DNA from: Apophysomyces variabilis
Taxonomy: Eukaryota > Mucoromycota > Mucoromycetes > Mucorales > Mucoraceae
Reading direction: 5' to 3'
DNA: 57,306 nt
Assembly (NCBI GenBank): GCA_002749535.1
Contig: MZZL01000087.1
Span: 1-57,306, forward strand
Below the pieces are notes generated by a model. That model made no database searches. It saw only the letters and a program-made list of their open reading frames with translations, and had not been told where the DNA came from. The translations under genes and the position numbers were made by a program. Within the stretch, counting starts at the first letter, position 1. The number at the start of each line of letters is the position of its first letter. Shown here piece after piece: positions 12,878 through 23,174 of the stretch.

Positions 12878-13628
12878 TTAAATTTCAAATTCTCCACGAC
12901 TAGTAAGGATTGCTGCGGCCAACTTTGCAGATGTTGCACACGGTGAAATTGACTCTATATCCACATGTGATTGCTTGTATAGAAAGCTCAATTTTTCTTC
13001 TTTAGCTCTAAAAACGGTTACAGTATAGATGCCAGGTTTGCAGTATCGTCATTGTGGGTCGTGTTGAACATGTATTCGTGCCACTCTAGGCAAACAATAA
13101 ACTTGGTGTTAAATCCATCAACAAATCTTGTAAATACACCCTTTGTCAAGCAAGAAAATCTAATTGCAGTAGGCAGATTCAGTGATACAGTCCCATGGGT
13201 TGGTGTCAAGAGAGGTTCGGCTGGTCAAATCCACTGTTTACTGACTCGAGCATCCCAATGCCTTTTCCAGGAGATAAAATGATTACCGGTAGTAGGTGAA
13301 CAGGAAAATAGGAGTGCCAATTTTTAGTTTCCGTTTAAATTGCCCATCATTTTTGAGAGCTAATGGGCGAAGTTTTTTCTTAAACATTAATTTTATTTTA
13401 ATCAACCAAGTTTGCTCTAAAGTATTCCTAGCACAATGTATGTTGATAGGAAAACAGGGTATTCTTACTTGGGGAAGTTCCTTTACCTCTCAAAGTTCGG
13501 TAAAAGTTTTTCGTGTTAAGCTGTCATGCACTATTAACTCTACAAGTAATTAAAGCAAGGATATCATACACGATTCTTTCAACTACAATCAATGGGCGCT
13601 GGTGTTTCGGTATTAAAATCGAGGACAT
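12878..13628 (-). pseudogene. Decayed or unresolved coding region, family not recognised
   Basis: Read on the minus strand, several adjacent frames have real protein character but do not join into one frame. From 13628 there is an ATG-led stretch (MSSILIPKHQRPLIVVER). A second block holds PCFPINIHCARNTLEQTW and RPLALKNDGQFKRKLKIGT. A third has HGTVSLNLPTAIRFSC and FVDGFNTKFIVCLEWHEY. The last is KPGIYTVTVFRAKEEKL, ending SRGEFEI and TAA at 12880-12878. Frame changes and a stop separate the blocks, and I could not find introns with matching phases for all of them. A recent pseudogene or an unusual multi-exon gene are both possible. The beta-rich blocks loosely recall arrestin domains, which is only an impression. 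Confidence 0.4.
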
Positions 13629-13710
13629 TCTATGTTTTTATAGAGTACTTTACAAGGAGAGGGGTCTAGTTCTTATTAGGAATTCATAATCGTTTTATAC
13701 AGGAATGTTA

Positions 13711-16330
13711 TTACACATGGACCTCAAGCTTTTCAGCCTTTCGATCTGCAACGCTTGAGTTTCGTTTCTTAGCCTTTTTGCGCTTTTTTTGTTCCTTAAC
13801 GTCGGTTGACCGTAATCCTTCGTCGATAAGTTGTTCGCAACGTGTTTTGATTTCGATCGCGTCGTCTTGACTAGTCACGTACACATCTGGATAACGTAAA
13901 CTAATAAACAGATATATAAGTAAAACGAAGAAAAAAAAAGCACCGTCGCATGTCATTTAGATACCTCAACCACATATATAAGATGATCTGTTTATGCGAC
14001 ATTTCCAACTTGTTAAGCCCTGCTAGACCAGTTGGTGCAGCTTGCGGAATATCAACCAGTTCCTCCAATTTACATCGTCCTCCCTCACTAAACACTTTGG
14101 CCAGGTGCTTAATAGTATCCAAGCCTTGCTGTTTACGAGAATTCACCGGTGCAGTTACGAATTGATACCGATCACGGATCTCCAAAGGAATCTCTTGAAT
14201 GGTATCTGCAATTTTCTAGTGGGAAGTTTCAATATCTCGCTTCATTGCCCGACTCGTGCTTCTTACCTTTTGATCTTCATAATTGCAAAGGAAATAACTG
14301 CCGTCTACAGACGCGATATCTTCAAATTTTGCCTATCAACCCAGTTAGCTCTGAGATTGCAAGCTTGAGAACTCCTACCAAAAGCGCAGAAAATGGTTCG
14401 TCTGGCAGCTGATGAGCGAATAACTCTAAAATATCGACAGTAGGTTGTAATCCAGCCATCTGTAAACGATTACTTATTTAATGACAACATTTAGCATGAA
14501 GAACATACCGTGATAGGTACAACAGGTGCATTCATGCAATGCTGGACATAGGACAAATCAGCCTGTTTCATGCTAAATTTTTTTTGTTTGTAAGACTAGT
14601 TTATCCACATCCATAAATAGCTTACGTTGTTACTTCACCAGAGGCATAAGCCGTACCAAATCTGCCTGCGCGACCACCAATTTGTTTTAGTTGGGGTATG
14701 CTGATGTAGCGATCGTTCTTCCCGTCAAACTTCGTTACAGTTGAGAACACAACGCGCTTAATATTTCTAGAAATATACCCTAGAGTAAGAACCATTTTTG
14801 CAGAGCCACATATCCTTACAAGTTTAAACCCATGCCCACGGCGTCGGATGCAACGAGCACATCTACACCACTGTCAGGATCGTTAAACACCTTGGCTTGT
14901 AATGCACGCGTCTCTTTAAAGAGAAATATGAGAATCAAATCAGTTACGATCCGTTGTTCTGTTCTGCGTCTTCTTACCAGGAGGAAGTGCGCCATATGCA
15001 ACGGCACATTTAAAGTTGGTTTCTTTTTCGATTACTTTTTTGATCTTGAATATATCCGTTCGTGAAAACGCAATAACGCAGTCTCCCTTTCGAATGTTGC
15101 TCCAATCGCGATTTAATGATTTTTCGACCACGTTGACCGGCGTGAGACGATCGTATTCGTTTACTATCACTTCTTCACTGAGAGATTCACAAATTCGCTT
15201 TATTAATGGTACCACAGATGGTTCTCCACAGAGATGGATCTCTTTCGCCTTCAACCCAAGAAGTGCCTGAGTCCATGCCCAACCCCGATTGGGATCAGCA
15301 ATCATTTGAATTTCGTCGATAACAGCTACTTCCATTGGTCTTCCCAGGTTGGCCATCTCGATCGTTGAACTGGTCAGAGGTGCATAAGGCGATACTTCCC
15401 GTTTCTCTTCTCCTGTGAGCAAGTTGCATCCCACGCCCTTTGCATTCATTCTCTCATAAATTTCGTGAGCCAAGAGTCGTAAAGGCCCGCAGTAGATGCC
15501 TGATTGGGCTTCTGACAGTCGTTGCAATGCTTGATATGTTTTGCCGCTGTTGGTAGGTCCAACATGCATAATGATTTTCCTAGAAATATGTTTAGATAAG
15601 TAAAGCGGCTATGCAGAGTTGGAAACACTCTTTCACCTTTGCATCTGTCGTGCTTCAGGAAACCACTCACTGGGAAATCTCAAATCGCTCAGTTTGCGTA
15701 ATGATCGGAATTTGCCAACAGTGTCCTCCGGCAGGTAAGGTAAGGCAAAGTCATAAAAACAGGATAATAGGTGACGATCGACGGAGGCTGCGTCAGAAAA
15801 GAAACGGTTAACAAGGAACTTGAACAATCAGATTCACCCACGTTACCTATGCCTTCATCGTCGTAGACGGCCAACACGGCATTGGCATCGCACCGTGGTA
15901 TGGCCCCTGCCAATGCCGCTTTAGTGAATTTCTCAGATATGTCGCTAAACAGCGGGCCACGAATCCCCATGTTGCCTGCTTTCTTTCTTACAGTTGCATT
16001 TCGTCCGAAGGCGACCAAACGTGCTCTTAATGCTAGTTCATAAGTTATTGAGTCAGATAAATCATACATAAAGTCGTGCTCGTCTCTTTTCTTTTTACTC
16101 TTTACTGCCCACGATCGAGATTTTTTCTGTGGAAGCAACAATTCAAGATCTAGACTTTTCTTGAAGCGCTCCCCTGCTGAAAAAGCATTCGGTAGTCTTT
16201 TGTCTTGATGCCGAAAATATGCTGATCCTGCCGTAATCGAGGCTCGCAAGACTAATGTCGTCTGTCTTTTCAAAGCCTGGCTAACCAAGCAAGTCGTTCG
16301 TAAAGTGCAAGAACGACCGATGCTCAACAT
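13711..16330 (-). CDS. SUV3: Mitochondrial ATP-dependent RNA helicase SUV3
   Basis: Ten predicted exons (minus): 16330-15847, 15787-15637, 15579-14978, 14913-14820, 14766-14626, 14572-14509, 14459-14379, 14332-14267, 14215-13965 and 13900-13711. All phases agree and give 707 aa. SUV3 unwinds RNA in the mitochondrial degradosome; that is family knowledge. Visible motifs are Walker A GPTNSGKT (about 219-226), DEIQ (about 300-303), [18 protein letters not shown] and GRAGRF, then the SUV3 C-terminal block ([20 protein letters not shown]). I chose the ATG at 16330 because it starts a basic, hydroxylated mitochondrial presequence ([18 protein letters not shown]). The frame is open further upstream to 16456, but that extension lacks presequence character. 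The C-terminus is Lys-rich. Confidence 0.93.
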
Positions 16331-16534
16331 GGCCACAGCAGAAGCAGTAAAGTATGGAAAAAGTACAAGGCGAGACTGAGGTTTCCTGGTCACCGCAGAC
16401 TTTTTGGTTCCCGACCCCTCGACCAATCTTTGCTTTTGCTTCCCTGGCCTGCCCAAAAATTTCCCAGTGTGGCTTTTGCGTCGTTTGGGACAACGAGTAT
16501 ATCATGTTATGCCCGACATACTTAAACTCAATAG

Positions 16535-16759
16535 ATTAGACTGGAGCCCCATCACCCAGCATGGAGATTAGAAAAAGAAAGCCTTATTGCTGTGAAATTC
16601 AACGAAGTGTGTTGTTTACCGAAGTGTCATAACCCATTCATCTACACAGAAAAGGGTAAATTGCCTATTAAGCTGGTGGTAAGAAATATGTGCTTTGTTT
16701 GCTGGAGAGAAAGTAGGGAAAACGAAGGGGCCAGATTACCATCAACGATTGTCCGTTGA
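16535..16759 (+). other. Candidate Cys-rich exon on the plus strand
   Basis: After a CTCAATAG acceptor the frame is open for 74 codons to TGA. It reads VKFNEVCCLPKCHNPF, then LVVRNMCFVCWRE, a spacing (CC..C...C..C) that could bind zinc. An ATG-led plus frame at 16354-16539 directly upstream is also Cys-containing (CPKISQCGFCVVW), but no donor of matching phase joins the two cleanly. If real, this would be a small gene sharing a divergent promoter with SUV3. Support is limited to frame and composition. Confidence 0.3.
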
Positions 16760-18472
16760 AAAGTGCATTGGCTGAAGAATCCATTTTAATGTCAGTTAGA
16801 CAGGCATGTAGACGTTGATGATGAGTACCAGCTATCTCTGTTTGCATCGCATAAAATGCTTTGTTTTGATATGTCTGCTGCTATGATATAAAGTATTTAA
16901 TTCTATGAACAAAATGCTTATCTTATCTACGTGCAATTTCTAATAATAAGCACGCTGTGGATGATTTAACACAGACGAGTATAATTTACATGTGTCTGAC
17001 TGTACCCTTGACAGTTTGAAATTAATCCATGCATATCTGATCTGTTACCAGAAGAAGTCGCCGTAGTTGGCAATTAGGACATGTCTTCGGCTAGTTTCTA
17101 CCCTCAGAGAAGGGATAATGGGCTCATGAGAGAATATTTGAGTACTCACGCTCAGAGGTTGAATGGATCAATGCCTGGTATTTAACGATCTTTCTTTAAA
17201 TGGAATAGGGGTTCTATCAATGTGACGAGGGTGTGGTCGAATGCAAGGCTATATTAAAGCCGAGGTAGGGTCGATAAGGAATAGCAATGTGACTTTAGAG
17301 AGCAAGATAGGGCACGCGACCCCGCGCAATTTGACAAGCTGTACATGGAACTAGGCACGACCATCATGCTAATCCACCTATGAAACAGCCAAGATCGTTG
17401 CGGACTTGCTCCAATAAAGATAAAGTTAAAAAAAATATCTTCTTTAGGGCGCTTGGCCAGCCAGCAAATTAAAGCAGCAGAATATAAGTTGCCCTAACTA
17501 CGAGGAGTACTTTGAAGGGGGATAACCGATAAGCTAACTGGCAAAGAAACGGTTTCCACAACGAGCTCTCATCTTACTCAACCTACGTTGTGTAGTAGGA
17601 CACTTCGATGTCTCCATGGCTGTTACTTTCTCAATGTTGTTTAAGCCAGTTCAATAGATACGATACCTTAACTGCACCCAAAGAAAAGTCAGCCTCAGTA
17701 TAGCAGTCATTCGTGTTCTTGTGCCATCATACTCGGCTCCGAACCATGAGAAAATCAATGCCACACTTACGATGCAGACAAGCATCTCAACCATTTCCCA
17801 TGCTGTTGTTTTTTTGTCTTTTTTCTCTTTGCCACCGTCATGCATGGTCATCCTTGATTGACGAGCCAAGTTCCCCCTTTATTTTTCCTATGACAGGTAG
17901 CCCACTCTTCTAGGAAAAGTAGATGACTTGGACTGATTCACCGTGCTATGCATACAGGGCCTCCTTCAAAACCCCTGTCAGAGCAGCTGTGCGCTTTTCT
18001 TGACGGAGTTGGACTCTACTCAAAGCTACGACTTCTCTTTTTTGTATGCAGCATGTTCAAATTGCCACCTCCTTGTGTCAAGCTCAGCTAAGGACAAAGA
18101 GTAGTTTAATCATGCTTTCTAGTCAGCACTGTGAGTGGATGGATCCATTATTGATACGACCATGCCCAATGGCGTACGAAGATTTTCTGGTTCGAAGAAA
18201 TCCTTGATCCCAAGAAATAAAGACATTGACAAGGAAAAAAAAGAGAAAGGTTAGCATCTTTTATGTACGGTGAAATACAAAGTTTTAGGGGGCTCAAACG
18301 CGGTTGCATATGATTTATAATTTGCGTTTTTCGCACAGGATAGAATACAGACTTTTCTTTGTGTTTCTTTCTTTCCCTTTTCTTTCTTTTTTTCCCTCTG
18401 TGTTTAACCTTTTTGATCTTTTATCTCTCTCTCTCTCTCTCTGCATTTTGTCACAGAAAAAAAAGACACAAC
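16760..18472. other. Intergenic region
   Basis: No gene recognised. The 300 bases before 18473 are T/C-rich with a (CT)n run at about 18424-18442, and probably form the promoter and leader of the downstream gene. Confidence 0.5.
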
Positions 18473-19093
18473 ATGAATCATCCATTACCACAACGACAAA
18501 GTGTACGAACGTGTCTTCGCTATGCCTCACATCATCTAACAAGATTACGTTCAGAATTCCGGGCAAAACTCTCCAGGATGCCCGATATTGATTACGAAGA
18601 CGGTTCATCCAGTGACGACGACGACAGAGCGAGTCAGCTTACCTATCTGCCTGAACTTGTAGCACATAAAGAATGCCCACAGTATAAGTCATGTCTAAGA
18701 GCGAACGATGGCAACAAAGCATTCGAATCACAACAAAGAAAGGACCATGTCTTGCCACGTATACGTCATTGGTATCCATCCTTTGCCATGGCTTCCCAAT
18801 ATTTGTTTCCTGTGAAAACACAAGAGCCATCTATCGTCATACAACAGACATTTCTGGAAAATCCGCCAGATGAAGAAGACGACTATTCTAGCTATGATGA
18901 ACTCGATGACGATGATGGTGACGAAGAAACAGAAGAGGAAGAAGACGAAGAGGAAATGATCCAGCCTTGTCGACATGCACGACCAACTACGGCCTTTCTG
19001 GTCTCTTTATCACCCTCTGCTGCTGCTGCTGCCTCTGCAGCGAGAATGCGGAGATGGAAAGCAAGGAAACCAAAGGAAGCAACATTGACATAG
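18473..19093 (+). CDS. Acidic hypothetical protein
   Basis: A single uninterrupted frame of 206 aa. The N-terminus is basic and Ser/Arg-rich (MNHPLPQRQSVRTCLRYA). An acidic stretch follows (DYEDGSSSDDDDR), then a central segment with aromatic residues (RIRHWYPSFAMASQYLFP). Next is a long Asp/Glu block (about residues 140-160) and a basic tail ending ARKPKEATLT. I do not recognise a domain. The ATG was chosen because the upstream part of the same frame is only T/C-rich low-complexity sequence, whereas CDS character begins here right after a CT-rich leader. It could be a nuclear or chromatin-associated protein given its charge blocks, but that is a guess. Confidence 0.6.
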   Translation: MNHPLPQRQSVRTCLRYASHHLTRLRSEFRAKLSRMPDIDYEDGSSSDDDDRASQLTYLPELVAHKECPQYKSCLRANDGNKAFESQQRKDHVLPRIRHWYPSFAMASQYLFPVKTQEPSIVIQQTFLENPPDEEDDYSSYDELDDDDGDEETEEEEDEEEMIQPCRHARPTTAFLVSLSPSAAAAASAARMRRWKARKPKEATLT

Positions 19094-19205
19094 TTCCTTC
19101 CAGATATCACTGTATGCATATGTTTATTTTGTCTTGTTAAAAACACACTCAAAAAAAAATACGTATTTGAAGAGTGAAAGAGACCAACACAGCTACGTGT
19201 GATCA

Positions 19206-19487
19206 TCAGGTCTGCTTCTCATGTTGATCGTAAACAATATACCAAAACAGATCGCATGTCTGCTGGATAACACATGTACTTTCCCCCTCCCCGAGGCTGT
19301 GTATAAAGAGCTTAGCAAATACATCTCCATTTGGATCGACATGACCATCCTTTATTTCTTTTAAGTATAAACTTTGTCTGTCATGATGTGACATATCGAT
19401 CCAACTTTGTTCGATCAGTAAATAAAAGCTTTTACTCCTCGCCGAAAATGATGGTTTAAGACAGAAGAAAATGGAATTCAGAGTACT
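19206..19487 (-). other. Candidate exon, unrecognised
   Basis: A minus-strand frame of about 94 codons with natural composition (LLIEQSWIDMSHHDRQSL, then DVFAKLFIHSLGEGESTCV) ends in TGA at 19206. It has one internal ATG (19394) and no recognisable domain. It may be the last exon of a minus-strand gene or a relic. No upstream exon was found. Confidence 0.25.
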
Positions 19488-19504
19488 TTTTTAAGCCTTT
19501 TTAG

Positions 19505-20080
19505 GATTCACCATGGTATCACTGGTTCCAATCAGTAGAAGACCAAAGAGTATATGGATCTTCCCATCCCAGAGCAAAGTGGTCAGTCTGTCGAAGGGCT
19601 ACCATTCGGCAAGCCAAGGAATACAACCAACCTGTTCGTTCGTTCGCTAACCGAAGAATGGAGGGTTGTACCGATATGCAATGCTTCATTCTAAAGCGTG
19701 GACATCAACCATACTTGTTTGTTTCGTGCGAACCGACCAAGCACGATCACATGAGTTCATCGCCATGGTCCTATTGTCGGGCTGTGAAAATCAAGGAGGA
19801 AGGTAAACCTAAATGTTTTCTGCAAACCCATCGTTTTCTTTTCCGGTAAACGTATAATTTATACATATTACAAGCGAACTTGCACTTTCTATATTTGGAT
19901 GACTAGTGTCAAAATGCAGATGATATCTACGGAAGTGGATACCGTGACAATCTCCTTCTGTCAACTCTTCCTTCATCTGTAGCAAAAACAAACAGTTCTC
20001 TATTCTTACTCTTTCCCCCTGTTATTAAAACTGACGGATGCATTTTTCCCCGTTACCAGTCTGATGACGATGATATGTAA
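19505..20080 (+). CDS. 3' exons of an unrecognised protein
   Basis: Two plus-strand exons can be read: 19505-19802 (after a TTTTTAG acceptor, ending at G|GTAAAC) and 19919-20080 (after ATGCAG). The joined frame ends with SDDDDM and TAA. The coding sequence is rich in Trp, Cys and His: PWYHWFQSVEDQRVYG, RGHQPYLFVSCEPTKHD, DDIYGSGYRDNLLLSTL. A third intron ending CGTTACCAG at about 20058 is possible. The first exon is not clear; a very short one (for example ATG at 19221 with GTAAAC at 19230) would fit but cannot be proven. I do not recognise the family. Confidence 0.45.
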
Positions 20081-20368
20081 GGGATCATCAACACTATGCA
20101 GCAGGCCATTGTTCACGATATAATAGATTCCCGGCTAATGCTCCATTGCATCGAGTTTATTTCCATAACCGCCAAATGAAAAAGAAAAAGGAAGAGCCTG
20201 TGGACTCGTTGTGATCATTCTCTGTAGGCTCTACATTTTGGCATCATACGAGAAAAAGAAAGTAAAAGAAACCCTGACAGTACCATTCGAAGCAATAATA
20301 AAATGCCAAAAGATGGACAATAATAGCAAAAGGAAAACAAAGTCATATAGGGCTTTTATCCTGTAAAA
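20081..20368. other. Convergent 3' flank
   Basis: A-rich and T-rich spacer between a plus-strand gene and the minus-strand WWE gene. No coding signal. Confidence 0.5.
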
Positions 20369-21004
20369 TCACTTAGCATGAGGGAAAATGCTACTATACA
20401 CTGGCATAGTCGGTGGAGGTTTAGATAACCATGGAATATGAAGAGCATTTTGCGATACCATCGGCTTCGAGCACTGGTCTATAACTGAATTCAACAGGAG
20501 GTTAGTATCAGAAAGATGGACTTGCAATGGCTCGCACGCCTGCTGTGATGGAGAGGAGGGTTGTTGCTGCTGCTGCTGTTGGAGCTGTTGTGGAGTTGTT
20601 AAAGAGACCGAGGCCAGATAACCGTACGTGTTATTGAGAGAATCGATGAGATAGGGGTAGAGGTAGGGTAGACCAGATGGAGAGAGGGATACGGAAGAGT
20701 TGACGGTGCAAGAGGACAGAGGCCTTGAGGCCGGCGTTTTCCATACTACACGTCGTTTTACGTGATAACGCGTCCCAGGCATACGCAAATGGACTTGAGC
20801 AAACCCAAAGTAAATTCGAGCGACTGCAGGGAGATGAGAATCTTGGATAGTGATATAGTAACTACTCTGGCGTAGTTTACGTTGCTTATAAGCTTCCTCA
20901 ATAATACCATGGTTTTGGCTATCAAATTTAATAAAATAGGTGTTCTCCAGCATAAATCCCCAAATAACATTTGTTATACGTTCTTTGGCGCAATGTATAT
21001 CCAT
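20369..21004 (-). CDS. WWE-domain-like protein
   Basis: Single-exon frame of 211 aa. Residues about 10-85 match the layout of a WWE domain: an initial Trp (VIWGFMLENTYFIKFD), then the conserved GIIEEAYKQRK block, and a terminal R-x-V-x-R stretch (GTRYHVKRRVV). WWE domains bind ADP-ribose or ubiquitin-pathway partners in other eukaryotes; whether this one does is unknown. The C-terminal half is low complexity, with a Gln run (LQQQQQQQP, encoded mainly by CAG) and Ser/Pro-rich sequence, and contains no second domain I recognise. The assignment rests on pattern reading of one domain. Confidence 0.55.
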   Translation of the reverse strand: MDIHCAKERITNVIWGFMLENTYFIKFDSQNHGIIEEAYKQRKLRQSSYYITIQDSHLPAVARIYFGFAQVHLRMPGTRYHVKRRVVWKTPASRPLSSCTVNSSVSLSPSGLPYLYPYLIDSLNNTYGYLASVSLTTPQQLQQQQQQQPSSPSQQACEPLQVHLSDTNLLLNSVIDQCSKPMVSQNALHIPWLSKPPPTMPVYSSIFPHAK

Positions 21005-21589
21005 GTTAAAATAGAGAAGCTGAAGAAAAAAGAAAGGGAGAAAAAGAAAAGGACCCTGAAGAAGAACAGCCGATCTATCTCAGTCTCTTTTTAAGGGTTC
21101 TTGCCGACAGCATATAATATGTAACAATCCGATGCGCGAACTTGCATAAACATCAAAGAATGAGAACCCTTACGAAAGCGGTCTCAGCTGATGATAACAA
21201 ACCTATTTCTCATAGGCTCGGCGATCATTAAGGTCACAATAAACCTCTCCTATTCCCAATACAACTTGCCCCGTATCCCCATGTCCCCAACAGCGAACTG
21301 TCGAACAATACAGCACTAGTTGACCCTAGTGTTCTCATAAATCCGATTTTTTTATCCAGTTTTTTTACCCAGATTTTAAAATAAATATCGAAGTATGTAA
21401 GTGATAAATAAAGAGTAGCAGGACCTGAGTGCTTTCATAGAAACATAAGGAAAGAGAAGGGAAAGGAAAGGAAAAAAAAGAAAATTGGCAGGAAGAAAGA
21501 CAGACAGAATGTATAGATGCAATCGAAGAACGGAGCTAAGCGGTATTGAAAGATTGAGAGTGAATTTGTTGATAGTTTTCCTTGTATCT
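21005..21589. other. Intergenic region
   Basis: Contains the upstream region of the WWE gene and the 3' flank of the MYND gene. T- and A-rich with no protein-like frame. Confidence 0.5.
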
Positions 21590-23174
21590 TTAAACCTCCA
21601 TGCTTACACCCATTTCCATGAGTATTCCTGCAGTTTCCGAGCTATCTGTTGTGGTATGTCCACCCGTTTGCATTGCCATATTATCGTGGGCATGTGACGG
21701 TGGGGTAGGCACGTCTGTCGCGACAACATCGTCTAATCCAGGACTGTTTCTGTTTACGGTTGGGTTTATAACAGTTGTTGGTTGATGGCCGGTGTCTTGG
21801 GCAGGTACAACCGTATTTTGAGACGCTGGTGATCCGGCACGTCCTGTCCCTAGCACGGTTATCGATTGATCTCCTTCCCGAGTGACTGTGGGCTGTCTTT
21901 CAACACACCACCATCTATGGCCGTCACCCCACGCCTTGCTTTGACATTCCTTACTGCAGTATTTGGCTTTTCGGCATCTGCGACACTTCGCAAATTCGCG
22001 TGGCTGTCGTTCCCATTGGCCACAATGCATATTGGCGCATCGCCGGACGCCTCCTCGCGTTTCATCTTTACGGCACGCGTTTCGCATTATCACACTCGCC
22101 CAGTGCTGAATAGCACTCGGATGATAACGCTGCGCAAACTTCTCAACTACGGAGAAGACATTTTGATCGTATGCGGTTAGGAACAAAGTACGGATATGGG
22201 AGTATTTCGAAAGATAGGCAAGGAGTTGAAGAGATAAAAGAATGTCTTCTTCGCGATAGAATACGTTGTCGATATTGGGTGCCCGTGGGTCATGAGAATT
22301 TTGTGCGGGGCGTATGGGTTCGCGGTGAATTCTATTTTGGCGACGCTGAGCGGAATTAATTTTAACATAGGGGAAGGTGGAACGTCGAACTGAAACAGGT
22401 GATATGGTGCGTGAAGACGGCCGGTGTGCATGCAGCGCTGTATTTTCATTACGACAAGTGGGTATAGATGAAGACAAAGAATTCGTACATGGTGATGTTG
22501 TGCGAGGAGAAGACTGTATCAAAACAGTAGGCGGAAACACCTGGTTTGTAGATGCCGTTGAGGGAGCTGCAGGATATAAGTCAATAAAAGGGGGAGCTTT
22601 TTTTTCATATAATGTATAAAGAGCAGAGCAAGCTAAAACACCAACCTGATGAATGATCGTTTGTTAGTGTGCCATTGGAAGGAGTCTGACTGGGCAGAAA
22701 TTCACGCGAAGTCAAACTTCTTCTCGAGGACTCTGAGATAGGAGCTGGTGTACGTTTATCTTGCTGCCTTTGATTTTCTTGTCGTGCTATTTCAAGTGCT
22801 CTCAAAAAATTCTCGAGGACGGTGAGGACGACGGGAATCATGCCAGCTTCAACTACTCTTGTTCGGATCTGCTCAGTTCCTCTAACACCAACGTTGACGA
22901 CACAGTGAAAGGCGAGGGACCATTTCCAGAGACTTCGTCGGTCGGAGTACTGAGTTTGAGGGGATAGAATGCGTACCAATCTTTCTAATCCACCATCTAA
23001 CACCAGTATCTCTCTGATGCGAGGCGATGTCGAGGTAAGGTAAACGAGATGAGTCAGCGAGTTAATTAAGGGCAAAGTGGCAGTACAATCCAGTGCTCTT
23101 CGGTCATAGAGAGCCGACGTAATGCAAACGGCAGCTCTACTTTGTCCAGGAAAGCACAGATTGGGTTCTCGCAT
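21590..23174 (-). CDS. MUB1: MYND zinc-finger protein, MUB1/samB type
   Basis: Two predicted exons (minus): 23174-22646 and 22566-21590, giving 501 aa. An alternative in-frame acceptor at 22596 would give 511 aa. The N-terminal half is an armadillo-like helical region (VCITSALYDRRALDCTATL, LEIARQENQRQQ). The C-terminal half has a MYND finger at about residues 353-397 with ordered Cys/His: CANMHC, CRRCRKAKYCSKEC, then GHRWWC. This order matches fungal MUB1/samB proteins. In yeast Mub1 acts with the Ubr2 ubiquitin ligase; in Aspergillus samB affects septation and morphogenesis. The tail after the finger is Pro/Thr-rich and probably disordered. Confidence 0.82.

Noticed and set aside
16331..16456. 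Upstream extension of the SUV3 frame to an earlier ATG
   Set aside because: It lacks presequence character and would place a basic Pro/Gly segment before a typical mitochondrial presequence; the internal ATG is the better start.
18359..18472. Upstream part of the frame leading into the acidic protein
   Set aside because: It is only Phe/Leu/Ser low complexity encoded by the T/C-rich leader, so the ATG at 18473 was used.
22171..22619. Plus-strand frames opposite the MYND gene
   Set aside because: They lie antisense to a well-supported coding exon and show no independent motifs.
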